From: Luteirhabdus pelagi
GTDB taxonomy: Bacteria > Bacteroidota > Bacteroidia > Flavobacteriales > Flavobacteriaceae
Length of the DNA: 64,000 nt
Reading direction: 5' to 3'
Assembly: GCF_016827595.1 (NCBI RefSeq)
Contig: NZ_JAECMS010000004.1
Span: 248,001 to 312,000, forward strand
Part shown: piece by piece, positions 35,920 to 44,128 of the stretch
Numbering within the stretch: position 1 is the first letter of the stretch
How the letters are laid out: every line of letters begins with the position of its first letter
The notes under the pieces: model-generated
The model's input: only the letters and a program-made list of their open reading frames with translations
Told to the model about the DNA's origin: nothing
Database searches by the model: none
Translations under genes and position numbers: made by a program

Positions 35920-38157
35920 TTACTTCAATTTAAAACGGAAGCCTGCATAATACATACTTCCAAAAATAGGACCATACACGTTTGTGGTGTCAAAATAAGG
36001 TCCAAAAGGATCGTTAGCCGAGATAATCGGGTTTTCCTGTCGTGTATTCGTAATGTTTTCACCTCCTACATATACTTCAAAAGCATTGGAAAACACCTTT
36101 GTTACTTGTGCATTCAAGGTTGTAACGGTGGGCGATTCATCGGGCAATTGAAATTGCATCGGACTGCTCTGGGTATCGGGATACCGCTGATTTCCCAACC
36201 AATTATAGGTAGCATCAAATTTCCATTGAGATCCGTTGTCCTTCAACTCGGTTTCATACGAAGCATTCGCAAAAATTCGATGGTCGGGCGTTAATGGCTT
36301 CTGCTTTTCACCTGAAAGATAATCTGTCTTCACATCATAATACTTGTAGGCTGTTCGAAGGTTAAACCGCTGAAACGGCGAATAGCTCAACTCCACTTGA
36401 TAATTGTTAGAGTAACTGTTTCCCTCCAAATTATAGAATAGAATCTCGGTAGGATTTTCCCAATCGACCACCACCTGGTTTTGAAAATCGGTACGATAGA
36501 AATCGAAGGCTACATCTCCCTTTCTTCCAAAAAGCTCGAACCCTTGCAAAAAGGAAGCCCCGTAATTCCAGGCTATTTCGGGTTCCAAGCCATAAATTGG
36601 CCCATCGGCATTCAAAATCTGAATGTTTCGCGAAGAAGCAAACAGACGTTGGTTTTCGGCGAAGATATTCGGACTTCTTTTACCGCGGCCCGCCGAAAAG
36701 CGAAAGACTCCCTTTTCCCACAACGTATAGCGACCATGAATCCTGGGCGTAACAAACGTACCCAACAAGTTATGGAAGTCGATACGCAGGCCAGCGGTCA
36801 TGCTAAAATTCTCCAAGTCGTCGTAGGCATATTCAAAAAACGCTCCGATGGAATTCTCGGCACGGCTAAAATCGGTTCCCTCCACAGATTCTTCGTAGGT
36901 GTCATGGGCATAGTTTAAGCCTGTTTTGAACTTATGGCGCGAATCGCTAATGATGGAGTTGTACAACGCACTTGCAAAAACACTTTCGTGTTTTATATCA
37001 TACGGCCGCAAACCGAAATAAGAGTTTTGGTCATGCGTACTGTACGCCAATTGCAGCCCGACACTCTGCCATGGAAGGTCGGGATTTACGTATCCTATTT
37101 TACTGGAAAGATCGATACGCTCTGTATCGATTTCACTTCCCCAATTGTTGGTCGTTCCGCGATCGGTATCGGGGTTAAAATCGACCTGCCCCGTTTGTTT
37201 TGCATCATTTAGATAGCGTGCATTAAAAAATGCGACCCACCCTTTCTCGTTATCGGTATACTGCCAACGGTTCATAATATTGATCTGTTCCTGAAGTGGC
37301 ATATCCAAGAAACCATCGTCGTTGTTGTCAAATTTTTCTTTTCGAAGATTGCCGTGGGCATAGATTCCTGTTGAAATTTTATCGGTCACTTCCGTATTGA
37401 CGTGCGTATTCAACTCTAATCGACCATTCAACGAACCGTATCCGTTTACAAAAAGTTTCGCATCTTTTGAAGGTTTCTGCAGTTCCGCATTAATCTGTCC
37501 CGTAAAGCTTTCAAAACCGTTTACAACGCTTCCAGCGCCTTTGGTAATTTGGATGCTTTCCACCCACGTACCCGGAATAAAACTTAGGCCGTACGCTTGG
37601 GCCGCCCCTCGAATAGCAGGAACGTTTTCAATGGTCATTAAAATATACGGACTTGTGAGGCCGAGCATCTTAACCTGTCGTGTTCCCGTTACCGCATCGG
37701 CAAAGTTCACATCGATAGACGGATTGGTCTCAAAGCTCTCAGCAAGATTGCAGCATGCCGCTTTCAACAGTTCATCGCTACTAACGTTGATGACATTCTG
37801 CGCCTGAAGAAACGAACGTGACATGGCTTCCTTTCTAGCAGAAATGGTCACCTCGTCCAAAGAGGCTTTGGGTTGTAATGTATGTTCTACAGCTGTTGTA
37901 GCGTTTATTGTAATGGTATCGGTTTTATACCCTACAAAGCTTATGATAAGTTCGGTATACTCTTCTTTATAGTTGATGCTGAAATTTCCGTTGAAATCAG
38001 AAACGGCACCTACTTCGGTATCTTTCCAAAACACATTTGCACCGGGCAGTGGTGAGTTGGCCTCTGGAGCAGCACCATCGTAGATAATCCCTTCCAGTTT
38101 TTCTTGTGAAAAGGAAAGTATTGGTAATAGAAGTACTAGATATTTTAAATATTTCAT
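35920..38157 (-). CDS. TonB-dependent receptor of a heavy-metal cluster
   Basis: 745 residues. Signal peptide, carboxypeptidase-regulatory-like domain (about 20-95), plug domain (about 105-230) and barrel ending in YAGFRFKLK. The plug carries a vicinal cysteine pair at 135-136 in AACCNLAESFETNPS, a motif that recurs in flavobacterial receptors found beside HMA proteins. The substrate is probably copper or another soft metal (inference). It lies 10 bases downstream of the HMA-MauE gene, so it is co-transcribed with it. Confidence 0.85.
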   Translation of the reverse strand: MKYLKYLVLLLPILSFSQEKLEGIIYDGAAPEANSPLPGANVFWKDTEVGAVSDFNGNFSINYKEEYTELIISFVGYKTDTITINATTAVEHTLQPKASLDEVTISARKEAMSRSFLQAQNVINVSSDELLKAACCNLAESFETNPSIDVNFADAVTGTRQVKMLGLTSPYILMTIENVPAIRGAAQAYGLSFIPGTWVESIQITKGAGSVVNGFESFTGQINAELQKPSKDAKLFVNGYGSLNGRLELNTHVNTEVTDKISTGIYAHGNLRKEKFDNNDDGFLDMPLQEQINIMNRWQYTDNEKGWVAFFNARYLNDAKQTGQVDFNPDTDRGTTNNWGSEIDTERIDLSSKIGYVNPDLPWQSVGLQLAYSTHDQNSYFGLRPYDIKHESVFASALYNSIISDSRHKFKTGLNYAHDTYEESVEGTDFSRAENSIGAFFEYAYDDLENFSMTAGLRIDFHNLLGTFVTPRIHGRYTLWEKGVFRFSAGRGKRSPNIFAENQRLFASSRNIQILNADGPIYGLEPEIAWNYGASFLQGFELFGRKGDVAFDFYRTDFQNQVVVDWENPTEILFYNLEGNSYSNNYQVELSYSPFQRFNLRTAYKYYDVKTDYLSGEKQKPLTPDHRIFANASYETELKDNGSQWKFDATYNWLGNQRYPDTQSSPMQFQLPDESPTVTTLNAQVTKVFSNAFEVYVGGENITNTRQENPIISANDPFGPYFDTTNVYGPIFGSMYYAGFRFKLK

Positions 38158-38167
38158 GGGGACTTTT

Positions 38168-38893
38168 TTATGCTAGGTTGAATAATAGGGTGAGGGCCAT
38201 GATAATCATCACGGCATTTTCGATAAAGGTGGCCTCTGTCATGGGAAGATTCAGTGCGGTACCGAGACAAGCACATTTAATTTTCTTCTTATCGAGCAAC
38301 GTTCGGACCACGCCTATGGTGGTAATCCCAAGAATTATAATGGTTACAATTAGGGCTATTTTCACCTCGATTCGCATTAAAAAAAGTATACCCAATGCGG
38401 TTTCAATGAATGGATATATTTTTCCGTATGCCGGAACAGCCTTTGCCAACGGATCGTACATCTGAAAGCTTTGTGGAAATCCTTTTAAATCGAGCATCTT
38501 AAAAAAGCTGAAAACGATATAAAACAATCCCATAAAGTCGAGCATGGCTGCTTGTGTGTTCCACTCTTCAATATGAAGCAAAATAGAAGCCGTTGCAATA
38601 TAGGCGAAGATGAGAAACAGCGGTTGTAATTGTTGCCATTTCGATTTTTCTTCACCGGCATCGGAAAAGGAAGAAATAGTCTTTTGCGTTTCCTTTTCTG
38701 AAATGGTATACTTTGACGGTAGTGCCTTTTGAAGGAGAGAAAGGGAAATATGCTGGTTACTGGTAATGATTGCCTCACCTGCTTGTAAATCGACGTCTAC
38801 ATCGGTTACCTCAGCAAGGGCGTTTAGGTTTTTTTCTACGGAAGCCTTACAACCTTTGCAGGTCATTCCGCTTATATTATACGTATGAGTCAT
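38168..38893 (-). CDS. HMA domain fused to a MauE/DoxX-like membrane domain
   Basis: 241 residues. N-terminal HMA domain (1-68) with GMTC12-KG-C15, then an anchor and about four membrane helices (LFLIFAYIATASILLH to FNLA) resembling MauE/DoxX redox membrane proteins. A second cysteine pair (KIKCACLGTAL) lies before the last helix, typical of the MauE type. Possible membrane copper relay or thiol redox partner (inference). First gene of the block with TonB receptor, HMA protein and permease; a palindrome and a promoter-like element precede it. Confidence 0.82.
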   Translation of the reverse strand: MTHTYNISGMTCKGCKASVEKNLNALAEVTDVDVDLQAGEAIITSNQHISLSLLQKALPSKYTISEKETQKTISSFSDAGEEKSKWQQLQPLFLIFAYIATASILLHIEEWNTQAAMLDFMGLFYIVFSFFKMLDLKGFPQSFQMYDPLAKAVPAYGKIYPFIETALGILFLMRIEVKIALIVTIIILGITTIGVVRTLLDKKKIKCACLGTALNLPMTEATFIENAVMIIMALTLLFNLA

Positions 38894-38906
38894 GGCGTTT
38901 GAAATT

Positions 38907-38942
38907 CAAATTATACAATAGGATACACAGCTTTATAAGCTG
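38907..38942 (-). promoter_or_regulatory. Promoter-operator candidate of the metal operon
   Basis: Minus-strand TATAATTTG (38915-38907) resembles TAnnTTTG with one extra spacer base. Upstream lies the palindrome CAGCTTTATAAGCTG (plus strand 38928-38942), placed where a repressor or activator would overlap the -33/-7 region. No T-tract follows, so it is not a terminator. Confidence 0.4.
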
Positions 38943-38987
38943 GATATTAAGGCTGCTACGGGCAACCTCATTATTATAATTTGAATA

Positions 38988-39392
38988 TCAAATGAGAAAG
39001 GTTTGATAGAGTACCGGCAGGTCCCTATCTAAGGGTGGTGGATTGTATTCCGAAAAAGAAGGTTGCTCGGCATCTAAATTTGTTTGGATGTCCAACACGA
39101 AAACCGAGACAAAAGCATAAGCGAAGGTTACGTCAAAGTCAACATCAAACGATGCCTTCACAAACGTATCATCCGTTTCTACCGAAGTATACTCTGTATT
39201 ACAGCAGGAGTCATCGTCGGGTTCACTAACGGAAGGTTCATCACATACATCCACAGCTTTATCCATACCACAGGAAAGATGGGCTTCACCTAGGGTAAGC
39301 TTCGCCATCATTTCCATTCCGCCACAAAAATGTTGCGAATAGGAGATTCCGCTGCTGCTAAGAAGCAACAGTAAAGATAATGCTATGGACAT
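38988..39392 (-). CDS. HYC_CC_PP family protein
   Basis: 134 residues from ATG 39392. Signal peptide (SIALSLLLLLSSSGISYSQ), then HFCGG (variant of the HYCGG motif), a vicinal cysteine pair in DDSCCNTEY, and the conserved C-terminus YNPPPLDRDLPVLYQTF. These three landmarks define the HYC_CC_PP family, found beside metal TonB receptors in Bacteroidota; function not established, copper binding suspected. A promoter TATCTTTG sits at 39416-39409, so the longer frame beginning at 39431 is excluded; a GTG at 39404 is an alternative start. Confidence 0.85.
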   Translation of the reverse strand: MSIALSLLLLLSSSGISYSQHFCGGMEMMAKLTLGEAHLSCGMDKAVDVCDEPSVSEPDDDSCCNTEYTSVETDDTFVKASFDVDFDVTFAYAFVSVFVLDIQTNLDAEQPSFSEYNPPPLDRDLPVLYQTFLI

Positions 39393-39408
39393 CACTTTTT
39401 GCACGGTG

Positions 39409-39416
39409 CAAAGATA
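39409..39416 (-). promoter_or_regulatory. -7 promoter element of the HYC_CC_PP gene
   Basis: Minus-strand TATCTTTG, exact TAnnTTTG match, 16 bases before the chosen ATG. Confidence 0.6.
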
Positions 39417-39462
39417 CAAAAAAGACTGCACATTGGCAGTCTTTTCGTATAGGGCTAACGCC

Positions 39463-39906
39463 TTAGTTATTTTTATTCAAAACTCTTCTGCCTTTTTCAA
39501 TGGCGGAATTCATCTTCTGCTTCATTTCATTGACACTCTTTTCATACCCATCGAGCAGTTGTTCCTTTTCTTCGGAAAGCTCCTTCCCCTTATTGATTTC
39601 CTCGAAGGTGAAATCGCCTCCAAAGTCTCGCATCCAATTCATCATACCCTCATTGGCTTCCTGAAGGTCGGCAATTGCATCTTTATAAATAGAGTCTTTT
39701 TTCGCCAACTTCATTTCCGTTTCCAATTTTCCGGTAAGTTCACCAATGGTAGACATTTTCGGCATCATTTCATCGTGAACGGCAACGATTTCCTTCATCT
39801 GAAGTACACTATCAGAGGTTTCGTTTTCAGCTTCACCTTGATTTTTACAACTGAATGCGAAGGTTATTAAAAAGAGTGAAAGGATAATGCTAAATTGGTT
39901 TCGCAT
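39463..39906 (-). CDS. Small helical lipoprotein of unknown function
   Basis: 147 residues from ATG 39906. Lipobox cysteine 20 (ITFAFSC-KNQG). The mature chain is almost entirely helical and charged (MKEIVAVHDEMMPKMSTIGELTGKLETEMK in pieces: VAVHDEMMPKM, ELTGKLETEM), with methionine-rich turns and one HDEMMPKM segment that could bind Cu(I) (inference). It starts 13 bases after the DUF3347 gene in the same direction. The longer frame to 39948 would place the signal peptide internally. Confidence 0.75.
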   Translation of the reverse strand: MRNQFSIILSLFLITFAFSCKNQGEAENETSDSVLQMKEIVAVHDEMMPKMSTIGELTGKLETEMKLAKKDSIYKDAIADLQEANEGMMNWMRDFGGDFTFEEINKGKELSEEKEQLLDGYEKSVNEMKQKMNSAIEKGRRVLNKNN

Positions 39907-39919
39907 AATATGTAAATTA

Positions 39920-40456
39920 TTAATGTATTTGAGACGTAACTTTCCCACATTTCAGCATTTTATCGCCGAAGTAAGGATTGCGAATTTCTTCCGATTCGCT
40001 TAACCAATAGGCACCTTTGTTATCGAAAGCCATCGGACAGTATTGTTTGTAGATAACGCCGCCATCGAGCGCATCCATCATCATTTTTTCTACTTCATTC
40101 GTCAGAATCATGAATGCTGTTCGCTGTACTTCCACATCATCGGCTTCCTTGATACTTTGGGCAGCTTTCATGGCAGCAGGCTCCACTCCTACGTTCGCAA
40201 AATCGGTCATAAGATTGGAAGCTGCAGCTTTTGCCTTTTCGGCATCGGTTTCAACCAAGGCCGACTTCACATCGATGTAACTCGCAAAGATTTTTCGCAT
40301 TCCGTCATCGTTAAAGTTGATTTGATCGAGCTGTTGGGGATTTTTCTCAATTTCCGTTGTGGTTTCTTCTTCGGCTACATCTTGTTTTTTCTTATCATCG
40401 GCACAAGATGTCAGTACAAGAGCAATCAATGCTAATAAGGCAACTATTTTTTTCAT
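39920..40456 (-). CDS. DUF3347 lipoprotein, copper-associated
   Basis: 178 residues from ATG 40456. Lipobox cysteine 18 (ALVLTSC-ADD), an acidic linker, then a DUF3347 domain: helical region with FASYIDVKSALVETD and the family's terminal motif CPMAFDNKGAYWLSESEEI plus NPYFGDKMLKCG. The CPM/CG pair resembles the metal-site motif of CusB/efflux-adaptor-linked proteins. It lies in the copper block between the exosortase pair and the HYC_CC_PP gene. Confidence 0.85.
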   Translation of the reverse strand: MKKIVALLALIALVLTSCADDKKKQDVAEEETTTEIEKNPQQLDQINFNDDGMRKIFASYIDVKSALVETDAEKAKAAASNLMTDFANVGVEPAAMKAAQSIKEADDVEVQRTAFMILTNEVEKMMMDALDGGVIYKQYCPMAFDNKGAYWLSESEEIRNPYFGDKMLKCGKVTSQIH

Positions 40457-40492
40457 GGTTTGTTTCTTTAGGGACACAAATGTACTAAAAAC

Positions 40493-40918
40493 CTATTTTT
40501 TTCTATAGAAATAAAACGCCGGAATAAGCAGCAACAATAGGATGGGTTGAATAAGCAATCGTCGTACATAAAACAATGGCAAATACTGTCCTGGCTGGTA
40601 CTGAAGGAGTAGAAAGGTAAAGATCCCCCCAAATAGAATTAAAAATGCTATATAGACTGATATGCTTAGTCGCAGTACTTCCTTAGAACGAAACACTAGC
40701 CATATAACTCCAAGCGATAAGAGTGTGTTCAGCGCATAGCGGAACAATAGGGAGGACACTAGTTTTCCAAATTCAAGCTTCGGAAGTTGCGAGGCTACAT
40801 ATTCACTATTGAAAAATTCGAGTAATGGATCGTAAAACAGCGTGTTCTGGAAATAGCGAACCGCCACTAAGCCAATAAGCAATACAAATACCAAAAAGAT
40901 TACTACGCCCTTTTTCAC
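40493..40918 (-). CDS. Exosortase F system-associated membrane protein
   Basis: 141 residues with about four membrane helices (3-21, 50-72, 78-100, 115-137) and charged ends. It overlaps the 3' end of xrtF by four bases, the constant partner arrangement of the XrtF system. The family is recognised by this pairing and by the N-terminal pattern VRYFQNTLFYDPLLEFF. Role of the partner is unknown. Confidence 0.8.
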   Translation of the reverse strand: MKKGVVIFLVFVLLIGLVAVRYFQNTLFYDPLLEFFNSEYVASQLPKLEFGKLVSSLLFRYALNTLLSLGVIWLVFRSKEVLRLSISVYIAFLILFGGIFTFLLLQYQPGQYLPLFYVRRLLIQPILLLLLIPAFYFYRKK

Positions 40919-41454
40919 CTATTCTTCATTTTTGAACGAATCCAAACAATCCAAAGCGCAAATAATACTCCATAGATGAATAGTGGAAATGCGATATCAT
41001 GTAAAAACGTTGAATACTCGGGATATTCATACAACCCAATTCCGAACAACGCTACCCGAATCACATTAAAACCATATAGTAATACAGTACCGGCCATAAG
41101 AAATAGCAACGTTCGCTTAGTCCCTTGCCAAAACGCCAATATGAATGCAGCAAACAACAATAAGACGCTTACCGAATTACAGCCTTCCACAATTCTCAGC
41201 ACATATTGATTATCGACGTAATATTGCACCCATGGCTCTGCAACATCAATATAGGTTTTCGTTTCATACCCCAATGTTTCACTCACACTCCGAGCTTGCT
41301 CAGCCACAAGATTTGTGATGTAATCGGGATGGTTTTGTGAACCCCAATCGAATTGAAGATATAGTGAATATAGAAATATCAGTAGCAGATAAACTCCTAA
41401 AAAGACGCCGATGAACTGAAGTACCGGTCGGTATTTGTTGAAAAGTTGCTTCAA
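40915..41454 (-). CDS. xrtF: Exosortase XrtF
   Basis: 179-residue integral membrane cysteine protease-transpeptidase. Catalytic triad in family positions: Cys92 (VEGCNSVSVLLLFAAF), Arg133 (FNVIRVALFGIG) and His152 (FLHDIAFPLFIYG). Exosortases process C-terminal sorting signals; XrtF is the flavobacterial type and its substrates are poorly known. No protein in this window shows an obvious exosortase-type C-terminus. The first gene of the leftward block, divergent from the GAF gene. Confidence 0.9.
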   Translation of the reverse strand: MKQLFNKYRPVLQFIGVFLGVYLLLIFLYSLYLQFDWGSQNHPDYITNLVAEQARSVSETLGYETKTYIDVAEPWVQYYVDNQYVLRIVEGCNSVSVLLLFAAFILAFWQGTKRTLLFLMAGTVLLYGFNVIRVALFGIGLYEYPEYSTFLHDIAFPLFIYGVLFALWIVWIRSKMKNR

Positions 41455-41539
41455 TGAAATAGGCTATTTTAACAAAAATAAAGGAATTACCGCTGTGGAT
41501 TGTCTATCAATTGAAATACTTTTACCCAAAACATCAGCT

Positions 41540-41995
41540 ATGCCGTTCGAAGCCCTTAAAGCCAAAGTTTCTACTATATTGAATAATTCCTCTGAATCGG
41601 CGGAATCAAGAATGACGGAAGTTTGTGAATTATTGCAAAGCTCTATTGGCTATTACAATTGGGTCGGCTTCTATTTTGCGAACCATGAAGAACGAACGCT
41701 TCATTTAAAAGCCTTCGCTGGCGAACCGACCGATCATACGGTTATTCCCTTTGGAAAAGGTATTTGCGGTCAGGTAGCCGAACGGAATGAGAATTTTGTG
41801 GTGCCCGATGTGAAAGCACAAAACAACTACATTGCCTGTAGTATGTTCGTAAAAGCTGAAATCGTTATTCCGTTGTTTAAGGACGGGAAGAATATCGGCC
41901 AAATCGATATCGATTCGCATACCGAGGATCCTTTTTCGGTTGAAGACGAACGCTTCTTGGAATGGGTGAATGAGCAGGTGGCGGAGATTTTGTAG
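41540..41995 (+). CDS. GAF-domain free methionine-(R)-sulfoxide reductase-like protein
   Basis: 151 residues, one GAF domain. The core VGFYFANHEERTLHLKAF, IPFGKGIC76GQVAERN and NYIAC100SMFVKAEIVIPL matches fRMsr (MsrC), which reduces free methionine-R-sulfoxide. Two of the three enzyme cysteines are kept (76 and the catalytic-type 100), but the first, in the usual P-A-C position, is replaced (GEPTDHTV). It could still work with one resolving cysteine. The start at 41540 gives the normal family length; the open frame extends upstream into xrtF. Confidence 0.8.
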   Translation: MPFEALKAKVSTILNNSSESAESRMTEVCELLQSSIGYYNWVGFYFANHEERTLHLKAFAGEPTDHTVIPFGKGICGQVAERNENFVVPDVKAQNNYIACSMFVKAEIVIPLFKDGKNIGQIDIDSHTEDPFSVEDERFLEWVNEQVAEIL

Positions 41996-42015
41996 CATGA
42001 ATACACTGGGAGCTC

Positions 42016-42098
42016 TTCAACTACCCTTCGATGCTTCGACTTCCTGTCTGCCGACAAGCAGGCCCTCAGCACAGGCAAGCTCAGGGTGAAACCGGTCT
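42016..42098. repeat. Mosaic palindromic repeat (CTTCGA...AAGCTCAGGGTGAAA type)
   Basis: Contains CCTTCGATGCTTCGACTT, a hairpin CCTGTCTGCCGACAAGCAGG, and CAAGCTCAGGGTGAAACC. The last element also occurs at 11416-11438 beside the tRNA gene, and a related CTTCGACAGGCTCAGC occurs at 11510-11533. Likely a dispersed non-coding REP-like element. Confidence 0.6.
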
Positions 42099-42111
42099 TG
42101 CTAGTATTAGT

Positions 42112-42609
42112 TTATTCAACCATATTAGTAGTAGCCACCTCTCTGTGTAATTTCCATCGACCGTCATTTTTGTCCTTTTTCAAAATGGCTAAAAAGGTAT
42201 CTGTAATTTCAACTGCTTCGCCCTCTTTATTGGTATAGTAAACAGAGCTTGTCCCAAAATCATATGCCACACTATCACTTACGATGATTGTCTCTTTGGG
42301 CCTCATAATTAAACTGTCGTAACTAAATAATTCATTTGGGTTCGACCTTTGTGTTTTATATTGCTCCCATTCTCCACAAATTGGGGTTAATGATATAATG
42401 TCTTGCGTTCCAAACATTTTAAGATCTTGATATCTTTTTTCCTTAATTGCAAGCTCAAAGCCACTTCTTGTTTCTTCAATTGATTTTAATTCTGCTTCAA
42501 TATCAATTTCATTTTCAACGGACATTTGAGTTTTTTCGTCTACTTTACTTTCATGGTTATTACAAGCTGCAACCATATTTAAAATTGCCAACAAATATAA
42601 AAGTCTCAT
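42112..42609 (-). CDS. NTF2/SnoaL-like lipoprotein
   Basis: 165 residues. Lipobox cysteine 16 (LNMVAAC-NNH), an acidic linker, then an NTF2-like fold with ALKSIEETRSGFELAIKEKRYQDLKMFG and the closing strand DGRWKLHREVATTN, as in DUF4440 proteins. Ligand and role unknown. It lies beside a repeat element and is leftward. Confidence 0.65.
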   Translation of the reverse strand: MRLLYLLAILNMVAACNNHESKVDEKTQMSVENEIDIEAELKSIEETRSGFELAIKEKRYQDLKMFGTQDIISLTPICGEWEQYKTQRSNPNELFSYDSLIMRPKETIIVSDSVAYDFGTSSVYYTNKEGEAVEITDTFLAILKKDKNDGRWKLHREVATTNMVE

Positions 42610-42692
42610 ACGCTATGAATTTTGGTTAGTTTATTTTCAATTCGGAATAACAGCCCTGGGTCAACAAACCTGTAGGCACATCCCAATATTTT

Positions 42693-43949
42693 TTACATAC
42701 CAGTACGGATAGCTTCCACCGGATCGAGGCGCGACGCTGAAATAGCGGGCAAAATCCCGGATATCAATCCGATAACAGCTGATATGGCTGTTCCTATGAA
42801 CATATTCCAGGGTGAGAGCACGAATTCGAAATCGCCCGTAAACTGCGAGGCCAGTATCGAAACTATGAAAACCAAGAACAAACCGATTAATCCGCCAATG
42901 ATCGCTAAGATGACTGCTTCAAACAAAAACTGAAGAAGAATAAACTTGTTCTTCGCCCCTAAGGATTTTTGGATACCGATAAGGTTGGTGCGTTCCTTTA
43001 CACTTACGAACATGATATTGGCAATTCCGAAGCCGCCTACCAATAACGAAAAACCACTAATAACCAAACCTATTAGGTTCATCTGTCCAGTGATATTATC
43101 GATAAAGTCGGCAAACCCTTGTAATTGGTTCACAAAAAAGGTGTCTATTTCATCGGTGCGCAACCCGCGTTTCAGGCGTAACTGCTGCTTCAACAAAGCG
43201 ATGAATTCTTCATTGTCCACATCATCCTCTGGCTTTATCACGATTTGTGGGAATGTACTCGGATTATTCGCTCCATAGATTCTTCGCACAACATTTACCG
43301 GCATCCACATCGTGGTATCCTTCGAATTTCCGAATAATCCAGCTCCTTCTTTCTTCAACACACCGATTACCGTAAATTTTCTACCATACACACGCACTTT
43401 CTTACCCAAGGCCTGTTCACTTCCCCCGAACAATTCCTGCGCAATTTGATATCCTAATACGATTATAGGAGCACCACTATTCGATTCGGCAGCGTTAAAG
43501 AAACGTCCGGCCGATAGCTGTAAAGCCTCAATATTGTAGTAATCTTCGGTGACCGCACCGATAGGGACATTGTCTACTTGTTTGTCTTCGTATTTAATCG
43601 TTTCATTTGGAACGTTCAGTGTGTAACTAGCAGCTTCAACATCGGGTACATTTCGAGCCACATACTGATATTCATCGTAAGTAACATCTGGAAATTGCTC
43701 CCGTTTCCATCGCGGAACATCGGTTGGACCAAAAGAAAAGCGGGCGACGATAATAGTGCTGTTATCCAACCCACTCATCGAACCTTCAATCTCACGTTTT
43801 AGGGAATCGACCGCAGCAAGGATGGCAATGATTGAAAAGATACCAATGGTAACGCCCACCAGCGAAAGGAACGTCCGCAACTTATTATTACGAAGCGCAT
43901 TGATGGCAAAATTGAAGCTTTCCTTCAGAATCCGTAAGTACACAATCAT
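42693..43949 (-). CDS. MacB/FtsX-type ABC transporter permease
   Basis: 418 residues. An N-terminal helix (about 20-42, LRTFLSLVGVTIGIFSIIAIL), a large periplasmic MacB_PCD domain (about 45-265) and three C-terminal helices forming the FtsX domain (about 285-305, 335-365, 380-405), ending in the conserved ISASRLDPVEAIRTGM. Such permeases work as mechanotransmission exporters with an ATPase and adaptor; neither is next to it here, so the partner must be elsewhere. Promoter elements of this gene and of purH overlap in the divergent spacer. Confidence 0.9.
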   Translation of the reverse strand: MIVYLRILKESFNFAINALRNNKLRTFLSLVGVTIGIFSIIAILAAVDSLKREIEGSMSGLDNSTIIVARFSFGPTDVPRWKREQFPDVTYDEYQYVARNVPDVEAASYTLNVPNETIKYEDKQVDNVPIGAVTEDYYNIEALQLSAGRFFNAAESNSGAPIIVLGYQIAQELFGGSEQALGKKVRVYGRKFTVIGVLKKEGAGLFGNSKDTTMWMPVNVVRRIYGANNPSTFPQIVIKPEDDVDNEEFIALLKQQLRLKRGLRTDEIDTFFVNQLQGFADFIDNITGQMNLIGLVISGFSLLVGGFGIANIMFVSVKERTNLIGIQKSLGAKNKFILLQFLFEAVILAIIGGLIGLFLVFIVSILASQFTGDFEFVLSPWNMFIGTAISAVIGLISGILPAISASRLDPVEAIRTGM

Positions 43950-44076
43950 AGACGTCGCTTGGTTTTGGTTAGGCCTTTTTTCACTTTGAAAAACAACTCG
44001 CCAGTTGTTGATAGTCTGTAAATAAAAATAGGACGCTTTCGCCTTGGTAATGTTACAAATTTATAGCGTAAATACG

Positions 44077-44084
44077 TACTTTTG
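44077..44084 (+). promoter_or_regulatory. -7 promoter element of purH
   Basis: TACTTTTG, exact consensus, 44 bases before the purH start. A minus-strand TAAATTTG (44063-44056) next to it may serve the divergent ABC permease gene. Confidence 0.6.
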
Positions 44085-44128
44085 CGCCTATCTTTCAAAA
44101 TTTAAGGACCGCGCGAAAAACCACAATC

